This document shows, piece after piece, positions 52,514-61,423 of a stretch of 64,000 bases of DNA. The stretch spans positions 1 to 64,000 of the forward strand of contig NZ_JAWUEL010000006.1 of NCBI RefSeq assembly GCF_034119425.1, written 5' to 3'. Both the position numbers and the translations under genes were made by a program. Below the pieces are notes generated by a model. That model had not been told where the DNA came from, did no database searches, and was given only the letters and a program-made list of their open reading frames with translations. Source of the DNA: Actinotignum schaalii_C (GTDB lineage: Bacteria; Actinomycetota; Actinomycetes; Actinomycetales; Actinomycetaceae). Numbering within the stretch: the first letter of the stretch is position 1; every line of letters begins with the position of its first letter.

Positions 52514-53964
52514 GCTGGGATATCGGTGAGCAGATGCCGGAACTTGAGTCGTGGATGCACGCCCGGCGCTGGTACCGGGGCAAACCCCACCCGCTCTACC
52601 TGCGCGCCCGTGCCGACTTTGCGTGCGGAGCAGAGTCCTTCACCCTCACCTGGTGCATTATCGAAGCCGGGACCGTGCTTTATAACGTCCCGCTGCTCCT
52701 TGCCCCCGATACCGTGGTGCCAGCCGCACCCTTCCCTAGCAAAACCGCCCTGGTTACCCGCGCCCGCGGCCACGTTATTTTCGATGCGACGACGCATCCT
52801 GCCGGTCAGCATTTCCTCTTCGAGGCTGCCACGGGCCAGCCGGGCAGCAAACCTAGCATCAAGTCCCCGGCGGCCAGCAACGCGGGTAACCGGCCCGGCG
52901 CGAGCACCCTCCACCTGGTCACCCGTCCGGCCGGCTTCCCGGGCAGCTACCGCAGTGCCCGACCGCTGAGCGGCGAGCAATCCAATAGCTCGATTATTTA
53001 CCAGACCAGCACCGTGCCCCTCATTATCAAGCTGTTTCGGGTGCTGAGCCCGGGGGCGAACCCGGATGTGGAATTGCAGGCCGCGCTTTCGGATACCGGC
53101 ACAGTCCCCGCGCAATGGGGTTCGGCAGCGCTCGTGGGTGGCCCGGCCGCAGCGGGCAGCGATGTGCTGGTGGCGCAGGAATTCCTCACCGGTGCCCACG
53201 ACGCCTGGCGCGTGGTCACGAGTTCCTTCCCCGCCGCGGATTCGCCCGGCCCGGATACTTCGACTGCTGCCGCGGATATGCCCGCGCCGAATTGCCCGCC
53301 CGCCGCGCCGGATCAAGCCGCCGCGCTACTGGGCGATTTCGCTGAGCGTATCCGCGAGCTGGGAGCCCTGACCCGCGCGTTCCACACCGCGCTCGCCACC
53401 CGACTCGGCACCATCGCGGCGACGCCGCAGCTGCGCGAAGCGCAGCTGGCCAGCTGGCAGTCCCGCGCCCGCGCCGCCCTGGCGGCAGTCCCGGAGCTGG
53501 AAAACCACAGCGCGCACATCACCGCAGTTTTCGCCGCTGCCGCAGCCACCCCCTGGCCGGCCCTCCAGCGCATTCACGGAGATTATCACCTGGGGCAGGT
53601 CGTGGATGTCCCCGGGCGCGGCTGGGTGGCCCTCGATTTTGAAGGTGAGCCCCTGCGGCCACTCTCCGAGCGTGTCACCCCCGACCTCGCCCTGCGCGAT
53701 GTGGCCGGCATGCTGCGCTCCTTCGATTACGCCGGTGGCCAGGGCGAACGCGATGGACAGCCCGCTGCTCGCATGCGTGCCTGGACCCGAGCCGCCGAAG
53801 GCGCATTCCTGGCCGGCTACGGCGACATTCCCTCCGAGCACCGGCCCCTGCTGCGAGCCCTCCTTCTCGACAAGGCACTTTACGAAGTTGTCTACGAGGT
53901 CAATCAGCGCCCGGACTGGATCGATCTGCCCCTGGGCGGAGTCCACCGCCTGCTCGAGAACTAG
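52510..53964 (+). CDS. Maltokinase
   Basis: Maltokinase (Mak/Pep2) phosphorylates maltose to maltose-1-phosphate, the GlgE donor. The 484-residue protein has an N-terminal cap with HARRWYRGKPHP and a kinase lobe with IHGDYHLGQVV (catalytic Asp near residue 360) and LDFEGEPLRPLSER (metal Asp). Two Ala/Pro/Ser-rich insertions (around residues 115-150 and 240-265) enlarge it compared with mycobacterial enzymes. Its GTG start overlaps treS. A 24 bp G+C palindrome follows the stop. Confidence 0.94.
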   Translation: MSWDIGEQMPELESWMHARRWYRGKPHPLYLRARADFACGAESFTLTWCIIEAGTVLYNVPLLLAPDTVVPAAPFPSKTALVTRARGHVIFDATTHPAGQHFLFEAATGQPGSKPSIKSPAASNAGNRPGASTLHLVTRPAGFPGSYRSARPLSGEQSNSSIIYQTSTVPLIIKLFRVLSPGANPDVELQAALSDTGTVPAQWGSAALVGGPAAAGSDVLVAQEFLTGAHDAWRVVTSSFPAADSPGPDTSTAAADMPAPNCPPAAPDQAAALLGDFAERIRELGALTRAFHTALATRLGTIAATPQLREAQLASWQSRARAALAAVPELENHSAHITAVFAAAAATPWPALQRIHGDYHLGQVVDVPGRGWVALDFEGEPLRPLSERVTPDLALRDVAGMLRSFDYAGGQGERDGQPAARMRAWTRAAEGAFLAGYGDIPSEHRPLLRALLLDKALYEVVYEVNQRPDWIDLPLGGVHRLLEN

Positions 53965-53978
53965 CAGATCAGCAGGTC

Positions 53979-54002
53979 AGCCCGCCGCGGCCGCGGCGGG
54001 CT
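53979..54002 (+). terminator. Perfect palindrome after maltokinase
   Basis: AGCCCGCCGCGG with its exact complement forms a 24 bp palindrome 15 bases past the stop, presumably a hairpin terminator; there is no T-run. Confidence 0.55.
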
Positions 54003-54252
54003 GCGGCGTCGTCGCCCTTGACACGCCACCACCCGCGCCCGCAAGCTCCCCGCACCCGGCCCGCGCGCTGTCCACGGCAGGCGCCCGCGGCCCGAGATCG
54101 CGCATCTTTCAGGTATCCTGGGAGATGTAGATAGTCGCGCGGTACTTCCCGGAAATTCCGCGATACCGCTTGGCAGGACACAGCACATCACCGGCGCGCG
54201 CGGGTGGTTTCCCGCTCTGACCGCCTACGCTCCATCGTGCAGAGAGGCACAC

Positions 54253-56589
54253 ATGTCTGATTACGTAGAAGTTGATGAAGGCACGCTCGAGGCTGTTTCC
54301 AAGGGTTGGTACTACGCACCCCACGATGTCCTCGGGCCCCATTCCAACGGCAGCACCGTCACGATTCGCACCATTCGGCGGCTCGCTGATGCGGTATTTA
54401 TTGAAACGCTGGACGGGCGGGTGCCGGCCGTGCACGAATACAACGGGATTTGGCGCGCGGTGCTCGATACCCCCAACGTGCCCGACTACCGGGTGGTGGC
54501 CTCCTACGGGGGTGTGGAAAGCCGCGGGGATGACCCGTACCGTTTCCTGCCAACCCTGGGTGAAACCGATATTTACCTCATTTCGGAGGGGCGCCACGAA
54601 GAATTGTGGAACGCATTGGGCGCGCATGTGCGCCATTTCCCCTCGGTCCTCGGGGACGTGACGGGCGTGGCATTCTCGGTATGGGCTCCCAATGCGCTCG
54701 CCGTGCGGGTGGTCGGTGATTTCAACGGCTGGGATGGTTCCCTGCACGCGATGCGCTCCCTGGGCAGCTCAGGGCTGTGGGAACTCTTCGTACCGGGCGC
54801 CGGCGCGGGGGCGCGCTACAAGTTTGAGATCCAGTACAAGGATCTGAGCTGGCACCAGAAGGCCGACCCCATGGCTCGCTACAGTGAAACCGCGCCGTCC
54901 ACCGCCTCCATCGTCACCGAATCCACTTACGAATGGAACGACGACGCTTGGATGGCCCAGCGTACCGATCCGGCGTCCGGGCCGGTTTCCATTTACGAAG
55001 TCCACCTGGGTTCGTGGCGCAAGGGGCTTTCTTACCGGGAGCTCGCCGACCAGCTCATCGGGCACGTCAAGTACTGCGGCTTCACCCACGTGGAATTCAT
55101 GCCGGTCGCGGAGCATCCTTTCACGCCCTCGTGGGGCTACCAGGTGACCGGGTACTACGCCCCCACCTCCCGCTACGGTACCCCCGATGATCTGCGCTAC
55201 CTCATTGACCGGCTGCATCAGGCCGGGATCGGGGTGATTACCGACTGGGTTCCCGCGCATTTCGCCACCGACGAGTGGGCGCTGGCCCGTTTCGACGGCC
55301 AGGCGCTTTACGAGGATCCGAATCCGCAGCGCGGCTCGCATCCGGATTGGGGCACCCTGGTCTTCGATTTCGGGCGCCGCGAAGTGCGGAACTTCCTGGT
55401 CGCCAATGCGCTGTACTGGCTGGAAGAATTCCATTTCGACGGCATCCGCGCGGACGCCGTGGCCTCCCTGCTCTACCTGGACTACTCCCGGGAAGCCGGG
55501 CAATGGCAGCCCAATATTTACGGTGGCCGGGAAAACCTCGAGGCGATTTCCTTCCTTCAGGAAGTCACCGCCACCGCCTACCGGCGCAACCCCGGCGTCA
55601 TGATGATCGCGGAAGAATCCACCTCCTGGCCGGGCGTCACGGCGATGACGGATAGCGGCGGGCTCGGCTTCGGCCTCAAGTGGAATATGGGCTGGATGAA
55701 TGACACCATCCGCTACTTCGAGGAAGAACCGGTCAATCGGCGCTGGCACCACGGGGAAATCACTTTCTCCATGGTCTACGCCTATTCGGAGAACTACCTG
55801 CTACCCCTCAGCCACGACGAAGTGGTGCACGGCAAGGGCTCGCTCTACCAAAAGATGCCCGGGGACGACTGGCAAAAGCGCGCCGGCGTGCGCGAATTGC
55901 TCGCTTACCAGTGGGCGCATCCGGGTAAGCAGCTACTGTTCATGGGCCAGGAATTCGGGCAGATCCGCGAATGGAACGACGACGCATCTCTCGACTGGTG
56001 GCTAACCGACCAGCCCGAACACGATGGCATCTTGTCCCTTGTCAAAAGGCTCAACGAGATCTACGTGGATCACCCGGCCCTGTGGAGTGATGATTTCACC
56101 CCGCACGGATTCGAGTGGATTGACGGATCGGACGCTGATAATAACGTCATTACCTTCCTGCGGCGCTCCGCCGACGGTAAGGACATCATTGTGGTGGCCT
56201 GTAATTTCGCGGGTATCCCCCACCACGATTACCGCATCGGTTTGCCGGCTGGAGGCACCTGGAAGGAAGTCCTCAATACGGACGCGGTGGAATACGGCGG
56301 TTCCGGGGTGGGCAATCTCGGGGAGGTCCACGCGGAGGAGGTCGGCTGGAACGGCCGGCCCTATTCGGCACCCGTGCAGCTGCCGCCGCTCGGGGTGGTC
56401 TACCTGCACCACGCGCCGGAGGAAGAAGTTGCGGGTGTTGATACCGCCGGCGCGGACGCGGGCGCAGAACTCGCGGGTATTGGCGCGGGCGCAGATCGCG
56501 ACCCAGCCGCCGCCGACCACACCGAAACCGAAACATCCGTGAATCGCGAGGCCGAAGCGGAGGAATCCGAGGCAGCCGCAGCCGCATAA
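54253..56589 (+). CDS. glgB: 1,4-alpha-glucan branching enzyme
   Basis: GlgB adds alpha-1,6 branches to the glucan made by GlgE. The 778-residue protein has paired N-terminal beta modules (GVAFSVWAPNALAVRVVGDF starts the CBM48), DGIRADAVASLLYLDYSR (nucleophile Asp), MMIAEESTSWPGV (acid/base Glu) and LPLSHDEVVHGKGS. An acidic Ala/Glu-rich tail of about 60 residues is appended at the C-terminus. It is the last gene of the glgE cluster and has a strong terminator downstream. Confidence 0.96.
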   Translation: MSDYVEVDEGTLEAVSKGWYYAPHDVLGPHSNGSTVTIRTIRRLADAVFIETLDGRVPAVHEYNGIWRAVLDTPNVPDYRVVASYGGVESRGDDPYRFLPTLGETDIYLISEGRHEELWNALGAHVRHFPSVLGDVTGVAFSVWAPNALAVRVVGDFNGWDGSLHAMRSLGSSGLWELFVPGAGAGARYKFEIQYKDLSWHQKADPMARYSETAPSTASIVTESTYEWNDDAWMAQRTDPASGPVSIYEVHLGSWRKGLSYRELADQLIGHVKYCGFTHVEFMPVAEHPFTPSWGYQVTGYYAPTSRYGTPDDLRYLIDRLHQAGIGVITDWVPAHFATDEWALARFDGQALYEDPNPQRGSHPDWGTLVFDFGRREVRNFLVANALYWLEEFHFDGIRADAVASLLYLDYSREAGQWQPNIYGGRENLEAISFLQEVTATAYRRNPGVMMIAEESTSWPGVTAMTDSGGLGFGLKWNMGWMNDTIRYFEEEPVNRRWHHGEITFSMVYAYSENYLLPLSHDEVVHGKGSLYQKMPGDDWQKRAGVRELLAYQWAHPGKQLLFMGQEFGQIREWNDDASLDWWLTDQPEHDGILSLVKRLNEIYVDHPALWSDDFTPHGFEWIDGSDADNNVITFLRRSADGKDIIVVACNFAGIPHHDYRIGLPAGGTWKEVLNTDAVEYGGSGVGNLGEVHAEEVGWNGRPYSAPVQLPPLGVVYLHHAPEEEVAGVDTAGADAGAELAGIGAGADRDPAAADHTETETSVNREAEAEESEAAAAA

Positions 56590-56678
56590 AGCGATCGCCT
56601 TAGAGCAGCCGCCTCAGCGCGTGCCGCGTACTAGCTCTTTCGCGGCACCTCGCGGCGGCGCCTGGCAGCGGCGCAACA

Positions 56679-56716
56679 GTGGGCCCGGTGATCGAGTAGT
56701 CGATCACCGGGCCCAC
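56679..56716 (+). terminator. Terminator of glgB
   Basis: A perfect 17 bp stem (GTGGGCCCGGTGATCGA and complement) with a GTAG loop, 90 bases past the glgB stop. Confidence 0.75.
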
Positions 56717-56732
56717 GCCTTTGCCTACACAC

Positions 56733-56823
56733 AAAGCAAAGTGCAAATCTGCGCACCATTTTGGCCCGATTTCCGCACTGGGCTTGCACTACGCGACCCC
56801 AACGGTTCAGGATTTGCACTTTG
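56733..56823. repeat. Triple-word element 3
   Basis: AAAGTGCAAATC (56738-56749) and its exact complement (56811-56822) flank the element. A third word, TTGCACT, lies at 56784-56790, exactly 30 bases before the matching TTGCACT at 56814-56820. The spacings match elements 1 and 2. Confidence 0.6.
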
Positions 56824-56856
56824 GTCGATCCACGGCAGCGGTGCGGCGAGGCAGAG

Positions 56857-56925
56857 GTGTTTTTCCGGGGTGTACTGCGGATGTTGTACATACGAAGTAC
56901 ACCCCGGAAAACACATAGTCCCTCT
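56857..56925 (+). repeat. 70 bp palindromic dispersed repeat, copy C (core inverted)
   Basis: The arms GTGTTTTTCCGGGGTGTACT and AGTACACCCCGGAAAACAC are almost perfectly complementary and are followed by ATAGTCCCTC. The core reads ATGTTGTACATACG, the reverse orientation relative to copies A and B. Confidence 0.85.
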
Positions 56926-56939
56926 CCGCTGAAAAACCA

Positions 56940-56987
56940 ATAACCCGGACTTTCCTCGGCATATCACCGACGGAAAGTCCGGGTTAT
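56940..56987 (-). terminator. Intrinsic terminator of malEFG
   Basis: A 16 bp stem (ATAACCCGGACTTTCC and complement) with inner TCGG/CCGA pairing; on the minus strand it is followed by TGGTTTTTC, a T-run. Confidence 0.85.
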
Positions 56988-57064
56988 GAGCAACTATTTC
57001 GGGGGCAGCCGCTTAGCTCCGGCGATGCGCCACCAGGTGACCGACCGCCCGAACCGGCACCGGG

Positions 57065-58072
57065 CTACCCCTTCACCGACCCGCCCGTCAGTCCCGAAAC
57101 GATGTAGCGCTGCAGGAAGAGGAAGAGGAGCAGAATCGGGAGAGCAGATATCACCGCTCCGGCTGTGAACCAGCCCCACTGCTTCTCATTGCCGCCTACC
57201 CAGATGTTCATACCGATGGCCAGGGTCCAATTCTCTTCTTTGGAGAGGATCGTGGAGGCCAGAATGAAATCGTTGAAAGCTCCGATGAAGGCCAACAGCC
57301 CCACCACCGCGAGGATCGGGGTCACCAGCGGGAGCACGATAGTCCAGTAGATCTGCGAATGGCTAGCGCCGTCGATCTTCGCCGCTTCGTCCAGCTCCAT
57401 AGGAATGGAGTTGAAGGTTCCGTACATGAGGAAGGTATTGGCGCCCAAAGCCCCGCCCAGGTACACGCAGATCAACGAGAGCTTGGAATCCAGGCCGAGC
57501 ACCGGCACAATCTCCCCGAGCTGGCTGAGCAGCAAGAAAATTGCCACGAATGCCAGCAGCTGCGGGAACATTTGGATGACCATGAGGGCCAGCAACCCAC
57601 CTTTACGCCCCCGGAAGCGGAAGCGCGAAAATGCGTAGGCCGCGGCCGCGCCCATGAGAACAGCCCCGAGCGCGGAGAAAATTCCGATCTCCAGAGTATT
57701 GGCGAACCAACGCCAAAACATCGTGGAAGTGCCCAATTGGGCGAAGTTCTGGGTGGAGATCTCCGAGAAGAGGGAGTTCGCCGAGGTCAGCGTCGTTTTG
57801 GTATTCGGATTGAGAGCCGCCGAAAGCACGTAGATAATCGGGAAGGCCGAATAAACGACGGCAAAAAGCCCGACCAAGTGCCGGAAGCCCACCTGGGAAA
57901 ACCAGCGTCCGAAACTCACCTTATTGTGATGGCGCTCCTTATGGCTGATCTTTTCCTCGATCACGGGAACAGCGCCGCGCGAGGTCACACTTGCACCGCC
58001 GCCGGATGCACCGCCGCGCCCGGAGGCGCCAGCACCCCCGGGAACCGCCATGACTGTAGATTCGCTTGCCAT
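57065..58072 (-). CDS. malG: Maltose/maltodextrin ABC permease MalG
   Basis: The 335-residue inner-membrane subunit has a disordered Gly/Ala/Ser-rich N-terminus (about 45 residues), six helices and the EAA loop DEAAKIDGASHSQIYWTIVLP near residue 230. The family ending (IVSGLTGGSVKG) is typical of MalG. Its ATG overlaps the malF stop by one base. No ATPase gene is adjacent; a shared MsiK-type ATPase is presumed. Confidence 0.93.
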   Translation of the reverse strand: MASESTVMAVPGGAGASGRGGASGGGASVTSRGAVPVIEEKISHKERHHNKVSFGRWFSQVGFRHLVGLFAVVYSAFPIIYVLSAALNPNTKTTLTSANSLFSEISTQNFAQLGTSTMFWRWFANTLEIGIFSALGAVLMGAAAAYAFSRFRFRGRKGGLLALMVIQMFPQLLAFVAIFLLLSQLGEIVPVLGLDSKLSLICVYLGGALGANTFLMYGTFNSIPMELDEAAKIDGASHSQIYWTIVLPLVTPILAVVGLLAFIGAFNDFILASTILSKEENWTLAIGMNIWVGGNEKQWGWFTAGAVISALPILLLFLFLQRYIVSGLTGGSVKG

Positions 58073-59709
58073 TACTGTGCCCCCTCAATTGAACGCGAAC
58101 GCCGGAAGCTGATGAGGGAAATCGTGCCGACAATAACGAAGATGAGGATGGACATGGCCGAAGCCAGGCCGTAATTCTTCGTTGCCGCACCCGAAAGCCC
58201 GGAAATTTGGTACACCATCGAAATGAGGATGTCCGTGGAGCCCACCGGAACCGAGGCATCCGCGAATTGCGGGCCACCGCGAGTGAGCATGTAGATAAGG
58301 TTGAAGTTATTGAAGTTGAAGGCGAAGGAGGAAATAAGGAGCGGGGTCACCTGGATCATTAGCTGCGGCAAAGTAATATAGCGCCACCGCTTGAAACCAC
58401 CCGCACCGTCGATCTCCGCCGCCTCGTTGAGCTCGGACGGAATAGATTGCAGTGCCCCGGTGCAGATGAGGAACATGTAGGGGAAGCCCATCCACAAATT
58501 CACCAGGATCACCGAAAGTTTGGCCAGCCACGGATCGGTGAGCCACCCGATCTCCGCACCCCCGAAAAGCACCTGGTTGAAGAAACCGTACTTCGGGTTG
58601 AGCATGCCGGCGAAAAGGAAAGCCGTCATAAAGGAGGGGAAGGCATAAGGCAGCAGCATTATCGTGCGGTAGATTTTGCGCCCGCGCATCCGCTCATCAT
58701 TCATGACCAGCGCGAAGAACATACCCAGCAGGAAGGTGGTCGCCACCGAGAGGAAGGCAAAAGCGAAAGTCCACACCAGCACCTTGAGGAAGGGGCTGGC
58801 GTAGCGGGCATCTCCGAAGGCATCGGCGAAATTCTTGAATCCCACGGTCACCCGCCAGCCGGTGCTGAGAGTTTCACCGTCGTCAGCACGGTAGAAGCCA
58901 TCGCTGGAATCCGCGTGATAGACCTTGCCGGTGGTGATATCGGTGAGGGTATCGGCCGCGGCGTCGTGCTTGAGGGTTGATTGGAAAACAAAACCGGTTG
59001 TGGCTGTTTGAGTTCCAATAAATCCATCGCCCGGGTCCTCGCTCATGGGGACACGCAACGCGGTGATCTCCGCTTGCCGCGCCCCGATCTGGGCGGGCGT
59101 GAGGATCTCATATCCGGGCACCTCGGTGATCCGTTTGCCACTGACCTGGGCATTTTTTGCGGGTACGAAGGGTGCATCCTCGGTGCCCACGAGCACTGCA
59201 CCGTCGTCGTTCACAATAGCGAAGCCAAGTTCCCCGCCCGCATCCACGACCGCGAGGGGGTACTGCGCGCTGCCTTCGACCCTCTGGGTGGAGGTGAGCA
59301 GCAGTGCTTCGGTGGCGCGCTCTTTGGTGAGCATATGGCGGTCGCCGTAGTTGGTAAACGCGATATATCCGGTGTAGAGGATAACGAACACCTGGAAAAT
59401 CGCGAGGAATACCAGCCCCGGCGTGAGGTACTTGGGTGCCAGGTGTTTCCGCGAGAAATACACGTAATCCACAATGACCAGCAGTACCGTGAAGACGGCT
59501 ACCAGGATCCACGACCCTTCGTTAAAAGCCGCCGCGATAATGTAGATCCCCAGCGCGTTGACCAGCGCCATGAGGACCAGCTTGATAACAAAACCCACCG
59601 ACCAGGTGCGCGCGTGCGAGGTTTCCGCCGTCGGGACCTTCTTTTCCGCGCAGCCGCTGAAGCGTGACGACGCCGCACGCCCGGCCCGGTTCTCCGTTTC
59701 CGTACTCAT
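58072..59709 (-). CDS. malF: Maltose/maltodextrin ABC permease MalF
   Basis: The 545-residue subunit has an N-terminal helical hairpin, a large extracytoplasmic domain between early helices (about residues 130-280, a MalF P2-like feature) and the EAA loop NEAAEIDGAGGFKRWRYITLP near residue 440. It pairs with MalG in the membrane. A stem-loop lies between malE and this gene. Confidence 0.93.
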   Translation of the reverse strand: MSTETENRAGRAASSRFSGCAEKKVPTAETSHARTWSVGFVIKLVLMALVNALGIYIIAAAFNEGSWILVAVFTVLLVIVDYVYFSRKHLAPKYLTPGLVFLAIFQVFVILYTGYIAFTNYGDRHMLTKERATEALLLTSTQRVEGSAQYPLAVVDAGGELGFAIVNDDGAVLVGTEDAPFVPAKNAQVSGKRITEVPGYEILTPAQIGARQAEITALRVPMSEDPGDGFIGTQTATTGFVFQSTLKHDAAADTLTDITTGKVYHADSSDGFYRADDGETLSTGWRVTVGFKNFADAFGDARYASPFLKVLVWTFAFAFLSVATTFLLGMFFALVMNDERMRGRKIYRTIMLLPYAFPSFMTAFLFAGMLNPKYGFFNQVLFGGAEIGWLTDPWLAKLSVILVNLWMGFPYMFLICTGALQSIPSELNEAAEIDGAGGFKRWRYITLPQLMIQVTPLLISSFAFNFNNFNLIYMLTRGGPQFADASVPVGSTDILISMVYQISGLSGAATKNYGLASAMSILIFVIVGTISLISFRRSRSIEGAQ

Positions 59710-59726
59710 GACTTACCTCTTCGCTG

Positions 59727-59766
59727 ACGCGAGGGTGACCCGGACACCTCCGAGCCACCCTCGCGT
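59727..59766 (-). promoter_or_regulatory. Intercistronic stem-loop after malE
   Basis: An 11 bp perfect stem (ACGCGAGGGTG and complement) sits between malE and malF, in the same place as the hairpin after the other binding-protein gene (7993-8025). Confidence 0.6.
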
Positions 59767-59773
59767 TCGCAGC

Positions 59774-61024
59774 TTACTTGGCTAGTTCTGCCTGCAGATT
59801 CTGGATGAGGCTCTGCCATGCGGCTACCGGTTCGGCGCCGTCAATGACCTGAGCTTCGGTGACGCCCCAGGGCACCCACACCGCACCCATTTCCGGGATG
59901 GTGGGCATCGGCTGGGCACCTTCGGCCGCCTTGGCGAAACCTGCGGTGACCTCGTCCTTCTGGGCTTCCTGAGCCGCGGCGGTCAGCGCCGGGAGGCGGT
60001 TGCCGGTCTTGTAAATATCCAGCTGTACCTCCGGGGTGGCCATGTAATCAACGAGGAACTGGTTGGCCACAATCTGGTTCTTGGACTGCGCGGAAACATA
60101 GAAGCCCTGCACGCCCACCAGCGGGGTGGCCGCCTTGGGACCGGGCGCCGGAATCGGCTCCACCGCGACCTTGAGGCCAGCGCTGCGGAAGTCCTCAATC
60201 ATCCACGGGCCGCCCAGGATATAGGGCGATTCGCCCTTCTTGAAGGCATCGACCGCAATATCGTAGGTCATCGCAGTTTCGAAAACGCCGGCCTTGCCCT
60301 GCTCGCTCAGCCAGGTGGCAAACGCTTCGCCGTTCGCCCCGCCCATGCCGAGGTTCTTAGAGGTGGAACCGTCCGCATTCGTCTCAAAAACGGGCGCCCC
60401 GAAAGACTGCTGGAAAGGATAGTAGGTGTAAGGATCGCCCTTATCGGTGGTCTGGATGAGGAAGGGGTACTTGACGCCGGCTTCCTTACCCTTGGCGATC
60501 ATCTCATCGAAAGTGGCCGGGGTGGAATCCACCAGCGCGGTATTGCGGATAAGCGCGAGGTTCTCCAGCGCGTAGGGCAGGCCGTACAGGTTCCCGCCGG
60601 TGGAAAAAGCCGTGGTGGCCACGTCATTGAAGTCCTTCGCCTTATCGCCCAATTCGATAGGGGCGACGACGCCGTTCGCCACGAACTCACCGAGCCAGTC
60701 ATTGGCACCCACGGTGATATCCGGGCCCTGGCCGTTAGAGACCTGGGTGAGGAACTCCGCGCGGACATCCCCGAATTCCTTGACCACGAGTTCCACGTGG
60801 TTGCCGGTTTCCGATTCGAATTTCTTCGCGGCGCTTGCCAGGGCCGGCTGGCGGTTAGAATCCGTCCACACCGTAATGGTGGCCCCGCCGCCGGCCGCCG
60901 GTGCTGCCGAGCTGGCTCCGGCAGGTGCTTCGCTCTTATCCGACGCACCGCCATTGCCACCGCAGGCGCCTAAAACAAAGGCCAGCGCCGATACCGCGGC
61001 CATCGCGCTTATGCTCCGTCGCAT
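59774..61024 (-). CDS. malE: Maltose/maltodextrin-binding lipoprotein
   Basis: The 416-residue solute-binding protein starts with a lipoprotein signal peptide whose lipobox is LGAC near residue 20, then an Ala/Gly/Ser linker. The body carries ITVWTDSNRQPALASAAKKF, YGLPYALENLALIRN and an MP...GAVWVPWG segment typical of MalE-like proteins. It is first in the malEFG operon and divergent from malR. Confidence 0.93.
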   Translation of the reverse strand: MRRSISAMAAVSALAFVLGACGGNGGASDKSEAPAGASSAAPAAGGGATITVWTDSNRQPALASAAKKFESETGNHVELVVKEFGDVRAEFLTQVSNGQGPDITVGANDWLGEFVANGVVAPIELGDKAKDFNDVATTAFSTGGNLYGLPYALENLALIRNTALVDSTPATFDEMIAKGKEAGVKYPFLIQTTDKGDPYTYYPFQQSFGAPVFETNADGSTSKNLGMGGANGEAFATWLSEQGKAGVFETAMTYDIAVDAFKKGESPYILGGPWMIEDFRSAGLKVAVEPIPAPGPKAATPLVGVQGFYVSAQSKNQIVANQFLVDYMATPEVQLDIYKTGNRLPALTAAAQEAQKDEVTAGFAKAAEGAQPMPTIPEMGAVWVPWGVTEAQVIDGAEPVAAWQSLIQNLQAELAK

Positions 61025-61423
61025 TTTTACTCCTTGCGTTGATTCTTCGCTACGCGGGATCGCACCATCACGCTCCCCGTTATCTCTGAGACTAGCGCAT
61101 CATTCGGTAATTTTCACCCCTTTTTGCAGTCATTTTTACGCTGTTACATTCCACCCGGAGACTCCTGCGGACTTTTCCGCAGCATTACGGCCTTTTAGCG
61201 TTGTTTTGTTTTCAGAAACACGTTCAGAGTAGGGGTGGTGGCCGGTGGGTAGCTGCGTCGTCGTTCTTTGCGTAACGGCGCGCAAACACGCGGGCTGCGA
61301 ACACGTTCCCACTCTTCACGCGCCGCAGCTCCACTCCCGCGCTGGAGTTTTCAGAAAAGCCTCAGTACGATGTTTCACGACGGCGCACACCGCGCCGACC
61401 AGCACAAGGACGTCTCGGTACCC
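61025..61423. promoter_or_regulatory. Divergent malE-malR control region
   Basis: No gene is present. The motif GTTTTCAGAAA occurs at 61208-61218 and 61347-61357. Each is nearly symmetric, and they may be operators for the LacI-type regulator on either side. A CGACGACGC word is at 61255. Confidence 0.5.

Larger units (their letters stand above)
56590..57064. other. Gap between glgB and malG (convergent)
   Basis: No gene is present. It holds the glgB terminator, triple-word element 3 (56733-56823), palindromic repeat copy C (56857-56925) and the malG terminator. Confidence 0.8.
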
